DNA of 64,000 bases from Scatophagus argus (Eukaryota > Chordata > Actinopteri > Scatophagidae), in assembly GCF_020382885.2 (NCBI RefSeq), contig NC_058493.1:24593999-24657998 (forward strand). The letters are read 5' to 3'. The notes beneath the pieces were generated by a model that was given only the letters and a program-made list of their open reading frames with translations, did no database searches and was not told the origin of the DNA. The stretch's first letter is position 1. Each line of letters starts with the position of its first letter. Positions 39,728-63,833 of the stretch are shown one piece after another. The translations under genes were made by a program, and so were the position numbers.

Positions 39728-41135
39728 AAGATAACCTGAACAGAACCTGTATGGACCACGTGCCGTTTTAGCCCTCACATTAGACTCCGTGTGAAAGCAC
39801 TGGATGAAAGGAGTGCTTGTTTTAAATGACAGCTTTGGGGAACAAAATGGAACTGGGACAGTTTAAACACACACCAGCTGTGTATAAGAAACTGAACGTG
39901 TACGAGTTGGTAACAACATATTAGATGCAGATTAAATAACTAAATACTAGACGCAGGTTCACAGTTTTTTGTGTTGTTGTTAAACTGTTTTTTGTTTGTT
40001 TTTTTAAGTGTGATCCAAAGGGGTGAATGCAAAGTTGTTTTAACACTGGAAGATGCAGACAAATTGATGCAGAATTATGGGATTGTTATGTGTATTTGGT
40101 GAAAAAGCTAACCTATCAACACACACTCTACAATCATGTTCAAGAAACTCTGCGTTGGCGATAAATGGACTTCGATTACTGACCGACTGATCTAATCTGC
40201 TGGTTTATGTGAACAGCCAGATGGTTACTGCAGTAACTGTAGTTATGCTGTCCCAAAGCCAAGCAGTGGTGGGCCCAGATAAAAACCTGGTTTTGATCAG
40301 GGTTTGGAGAAAGGCAGAATAACTCATGATGACGCATTCACATCAGCAGCTACTAAATTTTTTCCCAAGTGTTGGTTTCCTTGTGCTTGCAATGGTGGTT
40401 TCTGTGTCCCTTCAGCAGCCCCTTTTCCTTGGCCTGTTAAATTGCTGCCTTCATGTTGTGATGAAGTGAAACTGCTGTTTATTTGCTGAATGTGCGTGAA
40501 TAGAACTATGGGTATTAGAATGTGTATATCATGTCAGCCTCTGTGTTGTGGGTATATTAAATTCACAGTTCTGTTCGCTGTGCAAACGGTCAGAATAAAT
40601 GACAAACTCCTTGCAAAACTGATCACATACAGGACAACATTTTATCTGGATTTTTGTGACATACTAGTATGCTGTCTGTCTGTAGAAAACATTGCAGTGA
40701 TGAAGATCTTTAAAACCAGGAAGTTGAGCACAACTGAAGTTTTTGTTGCGCTGAGCTGCCAGTTGAAATCCTGGAGACGAGGGGAAAATGATGGACCGAA
40801 AGCTGAAGTTAAGCTGTTTCCCTGTCGTGGCAGTAAATGTTTAAGTGCAATAATGTAAATGTTCTACTGCTTTTAGCACAAAATGCGATTGTATATTTTT
40901 TTAAATTGTGTGACTAATGGGTCTTACAGGAATGCATTATACCTAATTTATTTTCTTTTAAGTTTTTTTTTTTTGAAGTATCCAAACTTCAAAATCTCAC
41001 TTCATGATGTTAAAGTTTGTTCTACGTTTGTTTAAGATGGATAACTTATGAGTGTCGTGGCTCATGCAGTTTGTTTCTTTGGTAACTTTATGGCAAAGCT
41101 GATCCATTTCAAAATAAAATTAACATCAGATGTGG
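39728..41135 (+). other. slc25a44: slc25a44 3' UTR
   Basis: Sequence after the stop codon contains candidate polyadenylation signals at 40594-40599 and 41113-41118, both AATAAA. No further coding exon is seen. A 3' UTR of about 1.4 kb is inferred if the distal signal is used. Confidence 0.5.
41113..41118 (+). terminator. slc25a44: Candidate distal slc25a44 polyadenylation signal (AATAAA)
   Basis: AATAAA is followed within about 30 bases by a GT-rich stretch (GATGTGGTCAGTTTGT), the arrangement expected at a cleavage site. A proximal AATAAA at 40594 is an alternative. Confidence 0.5.
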
Positions 41136-43860
41136 TCAGTTTGTAGAGCTGATCATATTTTTTGATACATGTGACATGAGATGTTGTCACTGTGGCTATT
41201 TTTATTATAGACAAGCAAGAGTTTAATCCAGGGCAAATTCCTAAATCTGACTTTGTTTAAATGAAGCTATAAAGTTTTCTAAAGTTCTAAAAACAATTTG
41301 CTCAAGTCAGGCCATGACGTGTTACAAACATTTAAAGGTTACTTGGTGAACTCTGGTATATCAGAACAGTGATCAGACATGACTAAAGTAAAGGCCAGAC
41401 TTTAGCAGAGTCCTACTTAACAACGAAAATGAGTCACTGCAGACACATTTAAGCATTTGACTTTGGGTTTTTCCTCTGGTTAGACAATAAATTAAAAATA
41501 AAAAAGTGCATATGTACAAATAAAAGACGAGAGCATTAAAGTTTAGCAGAATGAGTGTTGCTTGCATGCTTTGCGTGAGCTGCAGCATTTAGGAAAGGAA
41601 CAACAGGTCAATATTGTGCACCCCTGTCGTCCTGGGGGGGTTTATGTTCTCATAACTGTGGGGCGTCCATATGTCTTACTGAAGGAGACACCGAAGGTCA
41701 TGTCGCACTATGTTAGTAAAGTGATGAGATGAAACGAGGGAAAGTCGGGCGTTTATCCTGATTGTTCTGCCTACTGTACTACTAAGGGCAGCTCTGCAAC
41801 ATTCACTACCAGTAATATTCTTCATGTAATTAAAAGGTAAATAAAAGACTTAACCTGCCATTTGGTTTTGAGGCTGCTGGTGTAACATTTGGTGCAACAT
41901 TAGAAACCTACTTATGTTTCCAATACAGTTATGACTAAAACCCACAAAACACTGAAATTAAACATGTAAGGTTCACTTTACTGGAGAATTAAGTCCATAT
42001 GAGTGAAAAACGCTGCATCTTAAGTCCTATTAAAGTCAAAAAGCCATAAAAACACCAGCATGTTAAAGGTTAGCGTCAAATGTGTTTCATCAACAGCGAA
42101 ACAGATGGCAGCAGATTCTCCCACATCCCACATTTTCTCCTCCTTGCTCGTCACAAATCCTCAAACATTCGTTCTTCCCATTGGAAGCAAAAAAAACCAC
42201 CCGACAGAAGAATCTACTGATGAATGAAACAAACAAGAAGGCCCGGTGAAGACGGAGGAGGGCTTCTTCTAGCTGACACTTCATGGTGGGATGACGGAGT
42301 GCTCCCTGTTCTGCTCTATACATTAATTATCGAGCGGTGACGGGAAGGCACTTTGTCACAAGGATTGATGAGGGGCTGTCAGAGAGGGAGCGAATCTGAC
42401 TTGGCCGGGGTTAGAGGAAGGGCCTCTCATTCTCATGGGATGTGATGGTGTTAGCTGTGTGTGTGTGTGTGTGTCTGCAGGATAAAAGCTGGGATAGTCA
42501 AAGCATAAAAGGAACAACGTGAGAACTTGAAAAGCAGCAACAACCAATCAAAGAGGAGCTTTCATTATCTGAGTTAATGTCTTCTGGTTTAGCACAAAGA
42601 TGAGCTTTAGGTTTACAAGTTAAACGATTGGTCCTGATGGAGCGAGTGTTGGGGTTTTCCCATTGGCTGCTGGGCTTTCAAAACAGCTGTTTCCTTTTAC
42701 ATCACTGGGAGGACAACACAAGCTAACAAGCCTGCCGTCTTTATTTAGGCTACACTTCACTTACATGACTACAGTTATTATTAGGGGTGGGGAAAAATAT
42801 CTGTTCCTTTAATGAATTTCACTTGCTTCCATTATTGTGATTCCTAAATCTATTGTTTTTCAACCAATTTTCAATCAATTTTATGTATGTATAAATAATT
42901 GGGCTTAGTCCATTAGCTCAATGCTAACACATAATGGGAATTACCATTGACGCCCTAGAGAGAATTAGCATCATGGCCACAGCATTAATATTATCTTAAC
43001 AAACAATCCATTTTACTCCACATGTTTAACATAAAACACGTGCTCATGTATTTTATGTGCTTTGTGGAAACAAACTAATGGCTGCTGACTTCAGATTGTT
43101 ATCTGGATCCACTAATCTGCCATCGCAGCTTCAGCAAACCCAAGAGATCAAAAACTCAAACTCTCAGTGGGTTTAGAAATACAACCACCACCGGGCAGAG
43201 GCCTCGTGTGCCAGGAGAGGGCAGCACATGTACAGCACATATAAAATCTGAAGCCATATATATACACGGCTACCTCAGAAAGTACATGTGATGTTTGAAA
43301 TCAAGCCTGTGATCTGCTACTTCAGTTCATAACAATTTAATTTCCAGGAATTCACGTCAATTTAACTTAATTTTGGAAGATGCACTCATTTTTACACAGA
43401 ACGTGAACTGAGGATTTTTTCCACCACCTCAACACTGAACTCACTTTAGGACTGGATCTCTTCACAGCCAGTATAGATAACACCACAGGCAAAAATATTT
43501 GATTTCACCTCCACTGTATTGGGTTGGTACTGAAACCCTGGACAAACACACAAAATAACAAACAAACTGGACAAACAAACATAACTGACTATTGGAAATG
43601 AGAGAGAAAAGACTATTTTTTCTTTTTCTTGAGTGAGCTGACCCTTTAAAACAAGGTCCTAAACTCTAAGGATAAAAGGAAATTAGACGAACTTCTTTTC
43701 AGCTGTGGGTGTCAATGAGAGCTTTGTGAGGCGGATACTTAAAGACTGTTTGTATAAATGCACCATTAATTTCAGATGACTGATATTTCAGATGAGATGA
43801 GACATCGAGACCTGAATCATAATTTAGTCTGGTCATTGTGTGTGTGATTAATATGTGGGA
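41136..43860. other. Spacer between slc25a44 and crabp1
   Basis: No gene is supported. A TG microsatellite lies at 42456-42474. The minus-strand open frames at 42090-42323 and 42356-42547 have no recognisable features. Confidence 0.6.
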
Positions 43861-44075
43861 GAAGAGGTGGATGTCGAGGGGGTTTGGTCTTCTGTGTGGG
43901 ATCACTGCACACAGGGAGGGAGGGAGGGAGGGAGGAAGGGAAGGAAGGAGGGAGGGAGGGAGCACAGGGGCGGAAAGACAGAGAGAGAGGGAGAGAGAAA
44001 GCCTGAAGGAAGGGAGCAGACGGGACAGACGACAGGAGGAAGACGCTGACGCACAATCAAAACCCCACAAGAAAA
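43861..44075 (+). promoter_or_regulatory. crabp1: crabp1 promoter-proximal / 5' UTR region with G-rich repeat
   Basis: Immediately upstream of the crabp1 start is a purine-rich tract. GGGA units run at 43914-43934 and 43949-43961, followed by GA-rich sequence to about 44040. Four or more successive GGG runs separated by single bases satisfy the usual G-quadruplex pattern on the sense strand. The transcription start is not identifiable. Confidence 0.55.
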
Positions 44076-47000
44076 ATGCCCAATTTTGAAGGTACCTGGA
44101 AAATGAAAAGCAGCGAGAATTTCGAGGAGCTGCTCAAAGCACTCGGTGAGGACGATTTACTCTTTTTTTTCTCATTTTCCATGATGGTTTGAATGTGTTT
44201 TAGTGAGAGGGATCTTCAAATCATCCAGTGACTGAACATGAAATAAATAGAGGTCTTATCTGCACCTGGAATACAGACATCAGACAGCAGTCAGAGTTTA
44301 TTGTGGAACACATGGAAGAGACAGAAGGTGTTGAGGGAATCTTTTGTTTTCCAAATGTAGAAAACCTACAAAAATGCAAAATGCATCACACTTGAGGTGC
44401 AAAATACAAATTGGAGACTACAACTGAACTATAAGCAACTCTGATGGTAGCAACAGACAAACGTGATAAAATTCAGACACACATGAAAACAGCTACAACT
44501 CACAAATCTAATCTGCCTGATTTTATCTCCACAAAGACGAGGTTATTGGTGCAGCTTTAATATGCTTTTCACGTGTGGTTGCAGAAGACAAAACAATGTG
44601 ACACTGAAACTTCTTGTCCCAAATTGCACGCAGACTGGTTTTAATTATAAGACCAGACGACTAACTCATGCATTGTTGCTACGTTTGAGTGACGGAGTAC
44701 AAGGAGGTCGCTTGGGAACCAGACTAAAGCGTTCCCTCGGCTAACTGTCTACACTGTAACTGCGTGACAGAGTGTTAATCGTTTTTCCCCTCATTTGGAG
44801 GAAAGACTATCAGGAGAACTAAACAAAGCAGACCGCACCAGCATTCCTCCCTCTCATCACCTTGTCACTGCTCTCTCTGTATTTTCAACCTCTGCTGATA
44901 GCAATCAGAGCTAAACCTGCAGGAGGATCCCTTTAAATATGAAAACCAACCACTTTATACCACATTATGACAGCTAAAATGTGATTTGCTCCTGCTGTGG
45001 CTTAGCTTCAGGTTTATGCATTCCTCAAGTAAATGATCCAAGTTTCATCTCTGAAACAGCCGGAGGCAGACAGAAAAAAAAAATGTAAGGTGACACAACT
45101 CAATGACAGGTGGTCAAATATGGAAAAAGAAGGCCTACCTTTTCCGTTTCCATTTAGCCTTAGAAGCTCTTCTTAATACTTACTGTGCTCTGTAGGCTCA
45201 CAGGTATCTTTGCACATGTTCTCAGGTGTGAATCCCATGCTGAGGAAGGTAGCGGTGGCTGCTGCATCCAAGCCCCACGTGGAGATAAGGCAGAACGGCG
45301 AGCACTTCTACATCAAGACTTCAACCACCGTCCGCACCACGGAGATCAACTTCCTCATTGGAGAGGAGTTCAATGAGGAGACGGTGGATGGGAGAAAGTG
45401 TAAGGTAATTTAATTAAACAGTGATGACAGCACATTACGTACACAAGAGAAATCAGAATTTTTCAATCACTTCATCTCTCTGACACTCAGAAGTAATGGG
45501 AAGAATAGCATAAGCTGGGGATTCCCACTAGCAACCAAACACATCATTCAGGAAAATTTTCTGAAAAATTGTCCAAAATAATAAACTGGATTATCACGCC
45601 TGACTTTGACAAAAAGACTTTCTGCCAATAAAAGGGGAACTCCAGTACTGCACTTTCTTTAACTTGGGGACAGATGAAAAAAATTAAAAGATCAAAATCA
45701 ATCAAAGCAACTTTTAGCTCTTAGTTTGTGCCTGGCCCAGAATACATCCTTAATTTCCCATAATGCGTCGCGTTGTGTTTTGGTCTCTGGTTACATCATC
45801 AGGGTTATTTTCCCAGACTTTCTGCCAGAGCCAAAGCCACACAACACAGGCGGCACAGTACTCTGTGTGGAATGAACTGCAGAAAAATTGAGGTTGTCCC
45901 TTTAAAACCTCATATTTTACTAAAATTAAGGCAAAAAGGCTGCAATGAAGTAGGTAAAATTGCACTCAAAAAGAATTCCCCACTGATCTCTCATCTATCA
46001 CTTTGCTTTACTGCTGACATCTTTTTTAGCCAGGTGATAAATACAGGAGAGATCATTAAAGTGCTGGTTTTCTACAGAGCTTGGCCACTTGGGAAACAGA
46101 AAACAAGATTTACTGCAAACAGACTCTACTGAGTGGGAACGGCCCAAAGACCTTCTGGAGCCGAGAACTCAAAGGGGATGAACTCATCCTGGTGAGTAGT
46201 AGCTTTAACTAGAAATATGATGACAGGTAAAAGAGACAGAGACGGTGCTACATACAGCTATAGACTCTAATTAGGTGTATAAAGCTTGATATGTGTGTTT
46301 ATACTGTAGATAATCACATTTTTGGCGAAACTCCCACGTCTGATCATCCCTTTTGTTTTGGTTTCAAAAAAAGTAAATGTTTTCTTTTATAAAACTCTGG
46401 CTCCCAAATGCTCTCATCCTGTCAGCCTGAAGAAAATATCTACACAATGACTTCCATTTACCACCCAAAATCTCCCAGCAGATCAGTGAACAGATGTCTG
46501 GATGCTTTGCAAAGTGGGATGAGGTGTCAAATTTGGAGGTCGCTGTCATTTACCACATGGGCCAATTTCTGCTTCTCTTTGTGCCAATAAGAAAACAAGG
46601 AACTAGTTAAAAGGGATGGTCCTCAATTTGTGTCAAAACCACAGTTTTTATGGAGGATGGTGTAGTCTATTCTTTGAGAAATAGTTTGAAATCTTGGGGA
46701 AAAGTTCTTCATCACTTCCTTGGCAACAGTCTGAGGAGGACTTTGATACCACTTATCTGTATGGTAAATATGAAGCTACCGTCCAGCAGCTGGTTAGCTT
46801 CGCTCAGCTAAAGAGTGTCAACTGGGGGAAACAGCTAGCCTGGCTCAGTCCACCTACCAGCACCTGGTAAAATGTGGCAATGTGGCAATGTAATTTAATG
46901 TCTTTTATGAGAGTAAACTCTTTATGAGCCATGATCAGCTCAAACAGGACATCAGCTTAGAGTTTGGAGACCTGTTAAAAATTAACCATTTGATTACATC

Positions 47001-50000
47001 TTGGCAAACAACAGATTATATTCTTGTTCGAGTCATACTTCATATTCATCCTACAGCCACAAGAATATCAGCCCTTTGGTATAAATCTCAGCAAGAAAGC
47101 CAATTAAGCTTCCTTCTTAATGGTGATGGCCAGGCCAGCAGAAGTGCAGCAGAGGCACAAACCAGAACTAAGACAGATGGTCAAGAGAGACCATAAGTGG
47201 GTGGTGACACCAGATGTGAAAATATTAAATGATCTGGTCAATATTTATACAAATCACAAAGCAGTTCCCAGGAAATATTCTGAACCATTTCTCATGTTTC
47301 TTTCTTGTGCCAAATGAGGGTGTGGACGAGCGTGTCCATCACTGTGAGACAACACATTATCATGAAGCACTGGGGTTTTTTTTCTTTCATTATTTTCTTT
47401 AACCTAAAACAACAAAAGAAAGACATTCATGAAATAAAAGTTTTAATGAAAGTCTGAAATACAGACCAGAAGTCAGACTCAGAAAATGTTTTGTTTTAAT
47501 TTTAAGACATTTTATGTCAATCTGATTTTTCTATTGGCTGCATGAGCCACATTAATAAAAACAAAACACACCCCAAAGGCTCCAAAGGCTGAAAGCAAGT
47601 GAGCTGTTTCAGTTTGCAGCAGCACCTATTCAGGGGCTCCACAAGGAGACTTAGTTTAGTGTTCAAAGGAATGAATTTCAGCATTTCACTGCCATACGTT
47701 TGCTGTTAGACAGCACTTGATGACCTTGCATCCATCAGAAACACTCGTGCCTCCAGTTCCCGGCAATTCAAGATCACAAAGACAAAGCAGTTTTTTTTCT
47801 GTAAACATCTGGGTCTGCTTGGATTTATTGGCCAGATGGACAACAAAGCTGAGTCCAGTTTGGCTGTGATGGAGATCTCCTCTTTACTGTGACTCACCTC
47901 AGCAGAGAGGCAATCAAGAAGACTTTTGAGGCTGTAATTTGGACCGAATGCAGCTCTTCAAACTGGGAACAAAGCTTTGAACAGGTTCAAATATGTTTTT
48001 ATTCAAGATAAGGGTGTGTGTGTGTGTGTGTGTGTGAGTGTGTGTCTGCCCATGGTGTTGCTGAGCTGTAATCTAATAGGCATGCGGGGCTGAATCATTG
48101 GAAAGAAAATGTGAATTTTCAAAGATCAGAAGTTTTAATGTGACACCAGTGAGGAGGGAGAGGTCAGACACATTTCCTGATGTTCTGTAATTTAAACACA
48201 ACTCTATCATAGTACACCTCCATTAATGTATTGTTTAGACTTTAAGTTATGAATGAGGGAAAAGAAGCTGAGGTGAAGAAGGTAGCAAATGTGCATGTCT
48301 CAGATGGTGTAACCTCTGATATAAACAATACTATAAATATTCCAATATCAACAATGCATCATTTTAGATTAGATTTATTATTAGATCTATTAGATTAGAT
48401 TTAGTTCAGAGCAGAATTCTCAAAACCATCAGAGTGTGAATGAAGCCTCCAGTTAGGAGCAGCTTCTTCATGGATGTGTTGCAGGTTGGGTGTTTTTCAT
48501 AGATATTTAGGGAGTTTAGTCTGTTGTGAGCTTATGTAATTACACTCTGTCATTTCTTTCAGTGTGAACACACAGCATAATCAAATTATAGAATTACTAA
48601 ATAGTACTTGACTGTGACACAGCTCAGGTCGGATACTGCACAGATCAAATGCATCTAACAGGAAGGCTTTTAGGAGTCTGCCGGCGATGGGAGCCAATTT
48701 CTTCATTCTACAGCTTTTATCACATCGGTGTGTCCATGCAGTTCTCAGGAGGTCCTAAACTTGCACAAACAGTTCACCTCAGCTCATATTGTAGAACATC
48801 TGAGGATTATAGCACCACTTGAAGCTTTGATAACTTGGGAAAAGGTGTAAACCCTCCTCTGTTACCTACTGCTTGTTTGTGGTAATACCCGTTCAGTGCG
48901 AACACCCAACTCGTTCATCTACAGGGAACTAAAACTCATCTTCGGCTAACGGGTTCATACTCCACCCTGCTCACAGAGAAATGTGATCAGTCTTACAGTA
49001 TAAACAGGAAATAAAAGCACATAAAGTTGAACAAAAGCACTGGCCAGCAGCTGAGGAAATTAGGCTCTCATGGAGAGATGGATGGATGTGGAGTTTAATG
49101 AAGACAACATGTGGTGGCTTAGTGCACTCACTGTAATCTAAGATGGGTGGACTATAATGACTATTTGGAAAGTCTACAATAAAAAGGGAAAGAGGATAAA
49201 TGCTTGAGAATCTTTTCCTTGGGAGGAACCTAATATACTTCCTTTACATTTCAAGCCAATAAATATTGATTTTTTGAAGATTAATGCGGTCTTGCATTGG
49301 CTACTTTATAATGAGAATGGACCAACATGAAATTGAGTGGCTCTGATGTGTCCTCCTGTGGGATTTAATTGGTCTCATTGATCAAGTTGTTGAGAAAGGC
49401 CAATGGACCGTGGTGTTACCTCCAGTTAATGTCTCCCTTGGCGTCGCGCCGTGTGCCAGATGGAGTTGTCTCAGCTTCATTTTTCACAGTGCAGGCCTGC
49501 TTCCCCATCCCGCCACACCGCACGGTCCCGAGGTAATGATGGTGTGTGCTGCTACGGCCATAATGCTACACCCCTAGGACTCCCATAAATCTCTGCACTC
49601 AGACACACCCACCCATAACCCGGGGCATCCAATGTTTCTTCCCCATTTCCATGTCAGTTTTTGTCACGTCTGTTTCATTAGCAGGCAGCTGTGCTATGTC
49701 AAATTATGTTAGCCAGCGCCAGAAGTGTAACAGAGCAGCTGAAAATGAGTGTTTTAACATAGGATCATTAGAATAAAAACAATCCATACATTGTTCCAGC
49801 CCTACCGTAGCTTTAAAGGCATAACACGCCGCAATTTCCTACAATTTAAAGTTTCTCTCAATCGTCACTTGTGATCCTATATAAATATGTGGTGTATTTG
49901 TGTATTACCTTAGCATTTTGCTGACTCCATAAAAGCGTAGCGGCCCAAGTTATCGGGAAGTCGATTAAAGAGTGTACTGGAGAAGAGCTGAGTGTTTAGA

Positions 50001-50202
50001 GCAATGAAGCTCGGACTGGTCTAAACCTCACCGTCTGTGTTCTCAAAGTTAGAAAAAGAACATCAAACATGAGTGCAGCCTGACGTCAAGACACTACAGC
50101 TGATGAAAAGGTAATCAGATATTTTATTTCTCTGACTCAACCTCATTTCAGATCTTTGGAGCAGATGATGTGGTGTGCACGAGGATCTACGTACGAGCAT
50201 AG
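44076..50202 (+). CDS. crabp1: Cellular retinoic acid-binding protein 1
   Basis: Coding exons are 44076-44145, 45226-45404, 46078-46191 and 50152-50202, the four-exon layout of the fatty-acid-binding-protein family. They join in frame to 138 codons including TAG (137 aa, as in human). The protein opens MPNF-GTWKM and keeps the CRABP hallmarks [30 protein letters not shown] and [12 protein letters not shown]. The C-terminal CTRIYVR carries the Arg and Tyr of the R-x-Y pair that contacts the retinoate carboxylate, and another ligand-contacting Arg lies in the SREL segment. The last residue is Ala, where human has Glu. Known role: cytosolic carrier that binds all-trans retinoic acid and directs it to metabolism. 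Intron 3 is the largest (3,960 bp). CRABP2 was considered, but the sequence fits CRABP1 better. Teleost a/b copies are not distinguished. Confidence 0.98.
46670..46868 (+). repeat. Degenerate teleost interspersed repeat (GGTTAGC...CAGCTAGCCTGGCTC type) in crabp1 intron 3
   Basis: The order is TTTGAGAAATAG, then TTTGATACCACTTATCTGTA, TAAATATGAAGCTACCG, CCAGCAGCTGGTTAGCTTCG, GGGGGAAACAGCTAGCCTGG and CTACCAGCACCT. This matches a short repeat that I recognise as present in very many fish genes. It has no coding capacity, and class (SINE or non-autonomous DNA element) is not settled by the sequence. Confidence 0.75.
48013..48045. repeat. TG microsatellite in crabp1 intron 3
   Basis: About 16 TG units with one GAG interruption. 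Confidence 0.95.
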
Positions 50203-50507
50203 AAGAAGTCCACGTCCCACAGAATTCAGATGTCCTCAAATACTCTCTTCGTGTCTGTACCACCAACGTGAGATAATTCACCTAAAAAACTACATCTCAA
50301 ATAATCTGTTTTGCATACTGGATATTACTGCTTTTCTTGTATATAATTTTTCTAGCATTGGAAATTAAAGCATCAAAAACAATACTTCTTTTTTCTTGTA
50401 TTTTTCAATCCATGCTTTACATCCTGGGACAGTAAAAACGACTGTCGGTGGTGGACAAATGCAGCAGAAGTAGTTTACACACTATGTATTGCATGTATCG
50501 CTGAACA

Positions 50508-50513
50508 AATAAA
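50508..50513 (+). terminator. crabp1: Candidate crabp1 polyadenylation signal (AATAAA)
   Basis: AATAAA about 306 bases after the crabp1 stop codon, the only canonical signal nearby. Confidence 0.6.
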
Positions 50514-50522
50514 TTATGGGTC

Positions 50523-50547
50523 AAAAGAAAGAAAGAAAGAAAGAAAT
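50523..50547. repeat. GAAA microsatellite
   Basis: About five to six GAAA units directly after the presumed crabp1 cleavage region. Confidence 0.95.
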
Positions 50548-52115
50548 TTCAAGTAAGCTGCAAACAAACATGATGATAGAAATGAAGAAAGTGGTCAACT
50601 TGAGCTTCTGTCTATTTAAAGGATAGTTTAATGCCAAACACCATACTAACACTCATGTACAACATCATTAAAGTCAAGAGAAGAGACATTAAACAAGGTA
50701 CAAACCATGTCATTATGTACAATCAGCTCCACGGGACTTCCTGTGGTGTTCCATATTGAACACTGTAAATATAAAAATAAAAACCCAAGTAATAAACTGT
50801 TCCAAGATTGTCTGTAGCTGGTTAAGTTACTGACCATCTCCGTAAATGGAGATCAGGAAAATATTGATGGATGAAACTGTGTCAGACAGGTTCTTTTATT
50901 TTCATTCCTGTTCCTGTTATAATCCATAGATAAAAAATTACAAGGAAATCTGGCTGTCTTCCTGAAGTTAAGAAAAAACCTTTTGCTTGTATGTCGCTTT
51001 CCACTGTGAAACATACTTTATAGCCTTTAGTGTAATGGCTAACTTCCTGCCTAACCTTTCTGACAATATGTACAGGGTCAATTCCAGCTTTGTCTCACAA
51101 ACTGCAGAGGGAAGAAGGCAATACAAATCCTTGGTTTTACATCCCTCTTTTATGGGAATACAACATTCACATTTGTATTTCTGCAAGAAATACAAACTGA
51201 TAGCTTTGAAAACTGCGACTGAAGGAATTATTGCTTGCTTGTTTTCTTAATCCCAAAACTGTACACGAGTCCGATGGCTGACATTCATGTATAGACCTAC
51301 TATACATCAGTCAGTGTTCAGCATCTGCACTGGACATAAATAAAGTTTTATGAGTGGTACACTGTGAGGCCATTGGACCTGTCATACAGGTTTTAACGAT
51401 TTGGTTAAGTTTAAATACAGCAAAAAAATTGATAGTACTGTTAAGACTCCAGTACTTTGAAAAACTGACATACACTGTACTTCCAAAAAGGAAAAATTGC
51501 TGCTCAGCTACATTCAATCATCTTAAAACCACGAGTGACAAGGATGCCAATGACTGAAGGTAGAAATGTGCAGAAAGGGGTTGAAACGGGTATTTAAAAA
51601 AAAAAGTTGTTGTTTTTTTTTTTTCTACTAACAAAGACTTAGGGAGAACATATTTAATAGACCACCAAAGAAAAGGGTCTCTAATTAACATCCTTTGGTA
51701 CAAAAAAAACAAAAAAAAAAACCACTTAAAACTTTGCATTTTTTTTAGAAACTTCTCTGCAGCTTTGCGCTAAAGATCGATACTATGAGTTAATGTACGC
51801 TACACATTAATAACATCTGATAAAAAAAAAATCTAGATATAAACAACATATTTACACAAAGTGTTTGGGCGGTCATAAATTATTGTACTCGATTCACACT
51901 GCTGGCATTGTACTGATACCAAGCATCTACCCAGCAGTCGCCAGAGATGTTGAATATATACAGTATACATAGTGCTTTGCTGCACCTTTACCACCAGAAA
52001 GGAAAGCTTTCACAGGCTATACAAGTTTACAGCTGGAAGTCCGACAACACACATTTTAACAAAAGCTGAGGCCGTTTTCATTTCTTGTAAATTATAAGTT
52101 GACCCTCAGAAATCA
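50548..52115. other. Spacer between converging crabp1 and sin3a 3' ends
   Basis: AT-rich, with poly-A and poly-T tracts near 51594-51620 and 51700-51745. No coding exon or RNA gene is supported. Part of it may be sin3a 3' UTR if a more distal polyadenylation site is used. Confidence 0.55.
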
Positions 52116-52121
52116 TTTATT
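52116..52121 (-). terminator. sin3a: Candidate sin3a polyadenylation signal (AATAAA on minus strand)
   Basis: AATAAA on the minus strand about 430 bases after the sin3a stop codon. Not the only possible site. Confidence 0.4.
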
Positions 52122-52549
52122 CGTCATTAAGTTTCTAAGTTTTAATTACGGAATTGTTAAACAGGTTTTTCAGTTGTTTAAACTCAATTGCTTCAAAGAT
52201 ATGATGCAGTACAGAGCGTTTTCTCTGCATATCAACTGTATTTCATATGTTAATGAGATTATTGAGACAGATGCGTTTTTCCAATTTTGGGACAAAACTT
52301 CTATTTCACATGTCGCAGAATCTGAGGCAAAAGCTTGAAATTTGGGACAAAGTTCCTGAATCAGTTCTGACACATTTGCAAAAAGTGAGAAATTTACATC
52401 CCACAGCTTGACAACCTCAAAAGATTTTGGCAACTGAATCCAGTAACAGCAGGATGGAAAACTTCCACATGAAGCTACTGTATATATGAAGTCATCGCTG
52501 GCAGTTTGTTGTGTGAAGACGGTCACAGTTTATCATTCGAGAAGAGAGA

Positions 52550-63811
<11,262 letters not shown>

Positions 63812-63833
63812 GGTATACGCATACTCGAAGGAT
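63812..63833 (-). other. sin3a: Probable 5' UTR part of the sin3a start-codon exon
   Basis: On the minus strand a pyrimidine-containing CCACTTTAG acceptor ends at 63834, leaving 22 nt before the ATG. The first non-coding exon would then lie beyond the right edge of the window. The acceptor is moderately strong and this boundary is inferred. Confidence 0.4.

Noticed and set aside
43699-44070. 123-codon minus-strand frame opposite the crabp1 leader
   Set aside because: Its serine/proline/leucine repeats are the antisense reading of the GGGA/GAGA simple repeat.
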